Below, piece by piece: positions 14,682 to 19,495 of a stretch of DNA of 19,495 nt (position 1 is the stretch's first letter; each line of letters opens with the position of its first letter). A program made the translations under genes and the position numbers. Source of the stretch: Dehalococcoidia bacterium. Its GTDB lineage: Bacteria > Chloroflexota > Dehalococcoidia > UBA3495. The stretch spans positions 1 to 19,495 of the forward strand of contig JASMCQ010000111.1 in NCBI GenBank assembly GCA_030753265.1, read 5' to 3'. Below the pieces are notes generated by a model that was given only the letters and a program-made list of their open reading frames with translations, was not told the origin of the DNA and made no database searches.

Positions 14682-15076
14682 CTAAAGTTTGGTTAAGGCC
14701 GCGCGGGCACAGTCCTCATCCTGCTGAGCGGTGCCGCCGCCTACTCCCACGGCGCCTTCCAATACGCCGTTCCGGACTATGGCACCGCGCCCTGGCTGGC
14801 AATTCCGTGCCCTCCTTCGGTAGCCAGGATGCCCCGGATAATCGGCGAGTCGGCCTGCGGCTGCAGGTCGCCGCTGGCCCTGCCGAAGGCCGCCGATGCT
14901 ATCGCCTTCCCCTGGGAACCGTATGCTCCCCCCCAGATCGCCCCGTCCATCCGGTTGAACGCGATGAGATGCCTGCCGGGGTCGCAAACCGCCACATTGA
15001 TCTTGATGTTAAGCTCCAGGGCGTGGGCGATAGCGCCCTCGATTGCCCGATTGGCTTCCGCCAGCGTAAGCGCCAT
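14682..15076 (-). pseudogene. DUF336/GlcG (HbpS-like) gene with a frameshift
   Basis: Two adjacent minus-strand frames together give one heme-binding-protein-like (GlcG/HbpS, DUF336) protein of about 131 residues. The first frame (15076-14777) starts MALTLAEANRAIEGAI and carries NVAVCDPGRHLIAFNRMDGA and GSQGKAIASAAFGR, ending at ...GIASQGAVP with a stop. The second frame takes up where the family continues: IVRNGVLEGAVGVGGGTAQQDEDCARAAL, to 14682. One base appears to be missing near 14779-14783. GAGGTGAG precedes the ATG, so expression signals remain. It may be a recent pseudogene or a sequencing or assembly error. The family's function is not well defined. Confidence 0.8.
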
Positions 15077-15220
15077 GGTCTCACCTCGAAAGTGGGTCGA
15101 TTGGAGTAGTTCGAGCGGGCTAATTCTACCTCACCTGCGTCCCGCCACCAGCACCAGGGGTATTCTCGAACACTTCCGGGATACCGGGCCCGTTATGCTT
15201 CATTTTTGATGAAGTAGCCC

Positions 15221-15270
15221 TTAGAAGAAGGCTGCTCCGGTGGTATACTGCTGAGGCTGAACCTCAGTAG
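15221..15270 (+). promoter_or_regulatory. Promoter candidate and hairpin before hisF
   Basis: TTAGAA (-35, 15221-15226) and TATACT (-10, 15244-15249) are 17 bases apart. Directly after lies an inverted repeat, CTGAGG/CCTCAG with loop CTGAA (15251-15267), extended by two pairs and a G-T to 15248-15270. It overlaps the expected start point, so it could be an operator or a hairpin at the 5' end of the RNA. Confidence 0.55.
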
Positions 15271-15294
15271 AAAAAGGAAGAGAATACCGGCCTC

Positions 15295-16122
15295 ATGCTG
15301 ACCAAACGCATCATCCCCTGCTTGGACGTGGACGCCGGCCGGGTAGTCAAGGGCATCAGCTTCGTCGACCTGCGGGACGCCGGTGACCCGGCGGAACTCG
15401 CCGCCCGGTACAACGAGGAGGGCGGCGACGAGTTGGTCTTCCTGGACATTACCGCCAGCTCGGACTCCCGCGATACCATGGTGGATGTAGTACGGCGGGT
15501 GTCGGAACAGGTCTTTATTCCGCTGACCGTGGGCGGCGGCATCCGGAGCGTCGAGGATGTTCGCCGGATGCTGCGGGCCGGGGCGGACAAGGTCTCGGTG
15601 AACACCGCGGCCGTGAATGAGCCCGCTTTGTTGAGCCGGGGCGCCGCCCAGTTTGGCAACCAGTGCATCGTGCTGGCCATCGACGCCAAGCGGGTCGGCG
15701 CCGGGGCCGCCGTCAGCCAGCACGGACCAGTTGACCTGGCGTTGGAGGAGGGCTCTCGCTGGGAGGTCTATACCCACGGCGGGCGTTCCCCTACCGGCAT
15801 GGACGCTGTTAAGTGGACCTGCCGGGCGGTGGAGCTTGGCGCCGGTGAGATTCTTCTGACCAGCATGGACGCCGACGGTCAACTCACCGGATACGACCTG
15901 GACCTGACTCAGGCCATATCCCAGGCGGTGCCGGTACCGGTCATCGCCAGTGGCGGCGCCGGGGACCTGGACCACCTGTACCAGGCGTTCACTGAGGGCA
16001 AGGCCGACGCGGTTTTGGCCGCCAGCATTTTCCACTTCGGCACATACTCCATCGCCCAGGCCAAAGAGTACCTGGCGGACCGTGGTATACCGGTGCGGCC
16101 GCTGCCGGCGGGCGCCGGGTGA
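15295..16122 (+). CDS. hisF: Imidazole glycerol phosphate synthase, cyclase subunit
   Basis: HisF uses ammonia delivered by HisH to turn PRFAR into imidazole glycerol phosphate and AICAR. The (beta/alpha)8 barrel is clear: N-terminus [20 protein letters not shown] with catalytic D11, then [45 protein letters not shown] with catalytic D130, [18 protein letters not shown] and [13 protein letters not shown]. At 275 residues it is slightly longer than the usual 250-260, with extra sequence around 134-160. The ribosome binding site (AAGGAAGAG, about 15275-15282) is rather far from the ATG, but the start matches the family exactly. It leads a cluster with a HAD hydrolase and hisIE; hisH and hisA are not in the window. 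Confidence 0.97.
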   Translation: MLTKRIIPCLDVDAGRVVKGISFVDLRDAGDPAELAARYNEEGGDELVFLDITASSDSRDTMVDVVRRVSEQVFIPLTVGGGIRSVEDVRRMLRAGADKVSVNTAAVNEPALLSRGAAQFGNQCIVLAIDAKRVGAGAAVSQHGPVDLALEEGSRWEVYTHGGRSPTGMDAVKWTCRAVELGAGEILLTSMDADGQLTGYDLDLTQAISQAVPVPVIASGGAGDLDHLYQAFTEGKADAVLAASIFHFGTYSIAQAKEYLADRGIPVRPLPAGAG

Positions 16123-16218
16123 GCGCTTGGGATGGGTGCCCGGCGGCCTTCCCGGACCCGGCATCGAACCAAGCAGATGATAAAGGAAATACCGGCAAAG
16201 GAGACGATCCTCGAACCC

Positions 16219-16941
16219 ATGAGCCTCATTACCACGGTCATTTTCGATATGTATAGCACCCTGGTCCTCAATGGCACGGAGATGTGGAAGGTCACCTTCC
16301 AGGAGATCATCGAGGCGCAGGGGCTCGATACCAGCTCCGAGCTTCTCTGGGAGGAATGGCGAAAGGTCGACCAGAATTCACGGGCCGAGCGAATCAAACC
16401 GGAGACGCCTTTCTACAACTACCATGATGCCTGGCGGGAAGCCTTCGTCCGTGCCTTCGCTGCGTTGGACCTGCCCGGCGACCCCGATGCCGCGGTCGGC
16501 AAGGCCATCAGCGACCTGGCACACCGGGACCCGTATCCCGATACGTTGCAGGCCCTGCGCGAGATCGGGCAGCGGTGGCGGACCGCCATCCTCTCCAACG
16601 CCGATGACAATTTCTTAATTCCGAATTTGAAGTTTCTGGGGCTTGAATTCGAGGTGGTGCTATCCTCCGAGGAGGCCCGGGATTATAAACCCCATCCTGG
16701 CTTGTTCCTGGAGGTGCTGCGGCGGCTGAATGTTACCCCCCAAGAAACGGTCTACGTCGGCGACAAGCAGCTTGAGGATGTTCAAGGCGCCAGCGAGGTC
16801 GGAATGAATGCCGTCTGGATCAACCGCTCCGGTGACCCTCCGGACCCCGAGTATCCCAAACCGGCTTACCAGATTGGCAGCCTTTTGGAGTTGCCCGCTC
16901 TGCTGCCCTCGTGGCCGCCGGCCCAGGACGGAAAACCATGA
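16219..16941 (+). CDS. HAD-superfamily hydrolase within the his cluster
   Basis: This HAD hydrolase has an alpha-helical cap (about 18-100). Motif I is FDMYSTL (nucleophile D10). Motif II is ILSNADD (S126), motif III is DYKPHP (K157) and motif IV is VGDKQLEDVQGA (D182, D187). The residue two after the nucleophile is Y12, not the Asp general acid of typical HAD phosphatases; D-x-Y is usual in 2-haloacid dehalogenases, while motif IV looks phosphatase-like. The start at 16219 places motif I ten residues in, as in relatives; the open frame reaches back to 16132 and a ribosome-binding-like AAAGGAG lies 15 bases upstream, so the start is not certain. Its end overlaps the hisIE start (ATGA). A role as histidinol-phosphatase is possible from context only. 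Confidence 0.85.
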   Translation: MSLITTVIFDMYSTLVLNGTEMWKVTFQEIIEAQGLDTSSELLWEEWRKVDQNSRAERIKPETPFYNYHDAWREAFVRAFAALDLPGDPDAAVGKAISDLAHRDPYPDTLQALREIGQRWRTAILSNADDNFLIPNLKFLGLEFEVVLSSEEARDYKPHPGLFLEVLRRLNVTPQETVYVGDKQLEDVQGASEVGMNAVWINRSGDPPDPEYPKPAYQIGSLLELPALLPSWPPAQDGKP

Positions 16942-17558
16942 AAATTAAGCTCGACGGCAAGGGTTTGGTCCCCGCCATTGTCCAGGATGCCGGCACCGGC
17001 CGGGTTTTGATGCTGGGCTACATGAGCCCCGGCTCACTGAAGCTGACCCTGGAAGGGAGCCGGGTGTGCTTCTACAGCCGCAGCCGGGAGGAATTGTGGC
17101 TCAAGGGCGAGACCTCCGGTAATTACCTGAACCTGCGGGAGGCGTGGCTGGACTGTGACGGTGACACCGTCCTGCTCAAAGTGGACCCTGACGGCCCCAC
17201 TTGCCACACAGGGGAGACCTCTTGCTTCTTCACCCCCATCGAGGAGCTTCCCGACGAGTTTGAGGCGGCCGAATCCGGGCCGGGCATATTGGACGAGGTT
17301 TTCGGAGTGATTCGGGAACGGCAGCGGGACCTGCCGGAAGACAGCTACACGGCGCAGCTGTTCCGTGAAGGGGCTGCACGCATCGCCCAGAAGGTCATCG
17401 AAGAGGCGGGAGAGACGGTTATTTCAGCCGCGCAAGGTGACTACGAAAATCTGCCCAAAGAAGTGGCCGACCTGCTGTACCACACCATGGTCTTGCTGGC
17501 GGCCACCGGCGTCTCGCCCCAGACGGTGTGGCAGGAGTTGCGCCAGCGGAGAAAGTAG
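16938..17558 (+). CDS. hisI: HisIE: PR-AMP cyclohydrolase / PR-ATP pyrophosphatase fusion
   Basis: This bifunctional enzyme covers steps 2 and 3 of histidine synthesis. The HisI domain (about 1-105) has VLMLGYMS, FYSRSREELWLKGETSGN and the metal site: D72, D74 and D76 in LDCDGD, with C73, C89 and C96 (zinc) in DGPTCHTGETSCF. The HisE domain (about 115-206) is a MazG-like helical fold with YTAQLFREGAARIAQKVIEEAGE and EVADLLYHTMVLL. The ATG at 16938 overlaps the HAD stop by ATGA, so translation is probably coupled; the longer frame from 16911 would only add residues read inside the HAD gene. 206 residues fits the fusion. Transcription probably ends at the hairpin at 17574. Confidence 0.96.
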   Translation: MKIKLDGKGLVPAIVQDAGTGRVLMLGYMSPGSLKLTLEGSRVCFYSRSREELWLKGETSGNYLNLREAWLDCDGDTVLLKVDPDGPTCHTGETSCFFTPIEELPDEFEAAESGPGILDEVFGVIRERQRDLPEDSYTAQLFREGAARIAQKVIEEAGETVISAAQGDYENLPKEVADLLYHTMVLLAATGVSPQTVWQELRQRRK

Positions 17559-17573
17559 GTCCACCGCAGGGCC

Positions 17574-17602
17574 AGTGGAGGCCCTTGCCAATGGCCTCCA
17601 TT
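17574..17602. terminator. Bidirectional hairpin between convergent genes
   Basis: TGGAGGCC (17576-17583) and GGCCTCCA (17593-17600) pair perfectly around a 9-nt loop, and two more pairs (one G-U) extend the stem. It fills the gap between hisIE (plus) and the S51-like gene (minus), partly overlapping the latter's stop. There is no clear T-run, so termination strength is unknown. Confidence 0.6.
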
Positions 17603-18287
17603 ACACGTCACCGGGAAGGCGTCCTCCCGGCCCGTACACCGCCCAATCGGCCCCCCGGTATACGATAACCTTCCCCTGACCCACCACTTGCCATCGTCCC
17701 GGCCGGCCCAGGCATCCGGTGCGGGCGTCAATCCCCAGCACGGTTAGCCCGGCCGGGCTTTGGGAGCGAAGCTGGCGGGATACCTCTGCCGGGTCCCGGC
17801 TCTCGTGATGGGGCAGCACCGCGATCCCCGGAACGATTCCCAGGGCCTCCACCCAATCTCCGCCGCCGGGCCGCCGCATATGAGAGCCCATGACCATCGC
17901 TCCGGCGCTGGAGCCGGCCAGCACCGCCCCCTGGTCTACCGCCGCCAACAGGGTCTTCAGAAGCGCCGAGTCCCTTAACGTGGCCAGCAGGTGATCGGGG
18001 CTGCCTCCGGTAAAGTACACCACTCCGGCTCCCTGGCTGGACTGAATGAGGCCGGGGTCTTCGGCATGGGCCCTTTCCAGGACCATCAGCCTCCGGGCAT
18101 CGGACCCCAGGGCATTGAAATGGCGGACACCGTTGTCGGCGGCTCTGACCGGGCCGTCGAGCGCCGCGGTGGGAACAATCAGCACCCGGGCCGGGTCCTG
18201 GCCCGAGGCTCCCATGATCTCCCGGTCCATGTCTTCACAGCCCCGGCGAAACTCATCGCCGCCAATGAGTCCGATGTCTCCTGGCAC
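17601..18287 (-). CDS. S51-family (cyanophycinase/dipeptidase E-like) peptidase
   Basis: This is a serine hydrolase of the class I glutamine-amidotransferase-like fold. The N-terminal strand IGLIGGDEFRRGCEDMD (5-21) and VLIVPTAA (35-42) match family S51, as does VVYFTGGSPDHLLATLRDS (89-107). The nucleophile elbow is LAGSSAGAMVMG, with S127 as probable nucleophile; HH at 160-161 may supply the His. Cyanophycinases cut beta-Asp-Arg dipeptides from cyanophycin and dipeptidase E cuts N-terminal Asp-X; no cyanophycin synthetase is nearby, so the substrate is open. It starts with GTG at 18287, with GAGGTGAG just upstream, the same sequence that precedes the broken DUF336 gene. 228 residues is typical of the dipeptidase E group. 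Confidence 0.82.
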   Translation of the reverse strand: MPGDIGLIGGDEFRRGCEDMDREIMGASGQDPARVLIVPTAALDGPVRAADNGVRHFNALGSDARRLMVLERAHAEDPGLIQSSQGAGVVYFTGGSPDHLLATLRDSALLKTLLAAVDQGAVLAGSSAGAMVMGSHMRRPGGGDWVEALGIVPGIAVLPHHESRDPAEVSRQLRSQSPAGLTVLGIDARTGCLGRPGRWQVVGQGKVIVYRGADWAVYGPGGRLPGDV

Positions 18288-18415
18288 GCTCTCACCTCAC
18301 GGCCTCGAGTCTGTCGTTTGATCTTGGTCGAGGCCCACCGATGCGGGTCTCCGGCGGATAGCCACCCAACAACCACAGCTCCGGCCCAGCGGAAGCTTTC
18401 CGGCGTCAAACGGGG

Positions 18416-19495
18416 CTAGTCCAGGTAGCTAACGAAGGCGGCGGCCAGGCCGAGAAACAGCAGGAAGCCGATGACATCGGTAAACGTGGTCACGAAGACC
18501 GCCGATGACACGGCAGGGTCCATGCGCAGATGTCGCAGCAGCAAAGGTACTCCGGCGCCGGCCAGCCCCGCCACGAACATGTTCCCCAGCATGGCCAGGC
18601 CCAGCACCAACCCCAACACAGGGATACCCTTCCAGGCCCAGGCCACCACGCCTACCACCAGACCCAGCGTGGCCCCGTTTATTAGCCCAAGGGCCAGCTC
18701 CCGGAACAACACCCGGAGACCTAGCTGCCTGGGGACCTCTCCCAGTGCCATGCTGCGCACAATCAAGGTGACGGTCTGGGTGCCGCCGATTCCGCCTTGT
18801 CCCGCCACGACCGGCAGAAAGGCCGCCAGGACCACCACCCTGGCGATGGTGGATTCGAACAAGCTGATCACCAGCGCGGCCAGCAGGGCCGTGGCCAGGT
18901 TAATGTAGAGCCAGGGCAGCCGGCGTCGCAGAGAGTTGCGCAGCGGCCCCATGACCCGCTCCCCGGCGAGGCCGGCCATTCGGTACATGTCCTCAGTGGC
19001 TTCCTCCTCAACCACGTCCACCATGTCTTCGGCCAGGATAACGCCGGTGAGTTGGCCTTCCTGGTCTACCACTGGGAGCTGGATCAGGTCGTACCGCTCC
19101 ATCAGGCGGGCGCACTCCTCCTGGTCCGTTTCGGCGCTGACCGAGATGACCTGGTGGTCGGCGATGTCGCCTACTAATGAGGTGGGCCGGGCCAACGCCA
19201 GCCTGGTCATGCTGAGGGAGCCCACCAGCCGGCCCAAGTCGTCCACTACCAGGATCGAGTTGATGTTCTCCGCGTCGGGTCCCAATAAGCGGAGCTGGTC
19301 CAGTGCATTGGGAGTGGTAACCGTTTCCCTAACCACCGGATAACCGAGGGTCATCAGCCCGCCCGCAGTGTCTTTGCGGTACCGGAGGAGCGAGACCACC
19401 TCGTCGGCATCCTCCATTGCCTGAAGGATCTCTTCGGCCCTGTCCTCGGGTAGGAGTTGGAGAAGGTCCGCCGCAGCGTCCGGCCTCGTCTGTTC
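18416..19495 (-). CDS. mgtE: MgtE magnesium channel/transporter, N-terminus beyond window
   Basis: This Mg2+-gated magnesium channel is in the inner membrane. The frame stays open to the right edge, so the gene start is missing; the 26 codons before the first internal Met (19417) read as the end of the MgtE N-domain (DAAADLLQLLPEDRAEEILQA). Next come two CBS domains (…TAGGLMTLGYPVV…, NINSILVVDDLGRLVG, DLIQLPVVDQEGQLTGVI) that sense Mg2+, a connecting helix, and five membrane helices. The pore Asp is present in VTTFTDVIGFLLFL. The usual pore-region motif GGNAGTQ reads GGIGGTQ here. The gene ends at 18416, 128 bp from the divergently placed start region of the S51 gene, both on the minus strand. 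Confidence 0.94.
   Translation of the reverse strand, partial: EQTRPDAAADLLQLLPEDRAEEILQAMEDADEVVSLLRYRKDTAGGLMTLGYPVVRETVTTPNALDQLRLLGPDAENINSILVVDDLGRLVGSLSMTRLALARPTSLVGDIADHQVISVSAETDQEECARLMERYDLIQLPVVDQEGQLTGVILAEDMVDVVEEEATEDMYRMAGLAGERVMGPLRNSLRRRLPWLYINLATALLAALVISLFESTIARVVVLAAFLPVVAGQGGIGGTQTVTLIVRSMALGEVPRQLGLRVLFRELALGLINGATLGLVVGVVAWAWKGIPVLGLVLGLAMLGNMFVAGLAGAGVPLLLRHLRMDPAVSSAVFVTTFTDVIGFLLFLGLAAAFVSYLD

Noticed and set aside
14417..15109. Plus-strand open frame of 230 codons
   Set aside because: It overlaps the small 79-residue gene in another frame and runs antisense to the DUF336 gene; its translation is Arg/Pro-rich and featureless.

Overview
The window is GC-rich bacterial chromosome, dense with housekeeping genes. 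It most resembles Chloroflexota, perhaps a Dehalococcoidia or SAR202-like lineage. That placement is inference: it rests on an HspR-type heat-shock operon, a lipoprotein with long Pro/Thr-rich linkers, paired CaiB/BaiF CoA-transferases and short dispersed intergenic repeats. No rRNA, CRISPR array, transposase, integrase or phage gene is visible.

Layout. (1) 1-717: a tRNA-Asn gene on the minus strand with its own promoter and a degenerate copy of its 5' third in the leader, then a long perfect hairpin in non-coding DNA. (2) 718-5326: a proteostasis island. A minus-strand hsp20 faces a plus-strand dnaJ/cbpA-hspR-clpC operon across a 217-bp AT-rich control region. That region holds two good sigma70-type promoters and an inverted repeat resembling the HspR operator. 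(3) 5327-7956: about 650 bp of non-coding DNA with two related dispersed repeats, a VTT/DedA-type membrane protein, a third repeat with inverted arms, and a polytopic GT-C-like membrane protein. (4) 8064-11238: a gamma-carbonic-anhydrase-like hexapeptide protein followed by two closely similar class III CoA-transferases. These arose by tandem duplication, and the scar, a fragment of the 3' end of the hexapeptide gene, is still readable. (5) 11280-14595: hisS with its own promoter, a lipoprotein carrying two near-identical domains, and a small unknown gene. (6) 14682-15076: a DUF336/GlcG-like gene broken by a one-base frameshift. (7) 15221-17558: hisF, a HAD hydrolase and a hisIE fusion, probably one operon, ending at a hairpin shared with a convergent S51-like peptidase gene. 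(8) 18416 to the right edge: mgtE, cut by the window end.

How the genes work together. HspR probably represses its own operon and the divergent hsp20. The unfoldase under it looks like ClpC (short middle domain, ClpP-docking-like loop) rather than the ClpB usually associated with HspR, which suggests coupling of heat shock to proteolysis. The hexapeptide/CoA-transferase cluster recalls the CaiE/CaiB pairing and may handle an organic acid as its CoA ester. hisF and hisIE supply steps of histidine synthesis; the other his genes are not here.

I see no clearly new multi-gene system. The points most worth a second look are the HspR-ClpC operon and its operator, the tRNA-fragment leader, the CoA-transferase duplication scar, the repeated lipoprotein domain and the HAD protein inside the his cluster.
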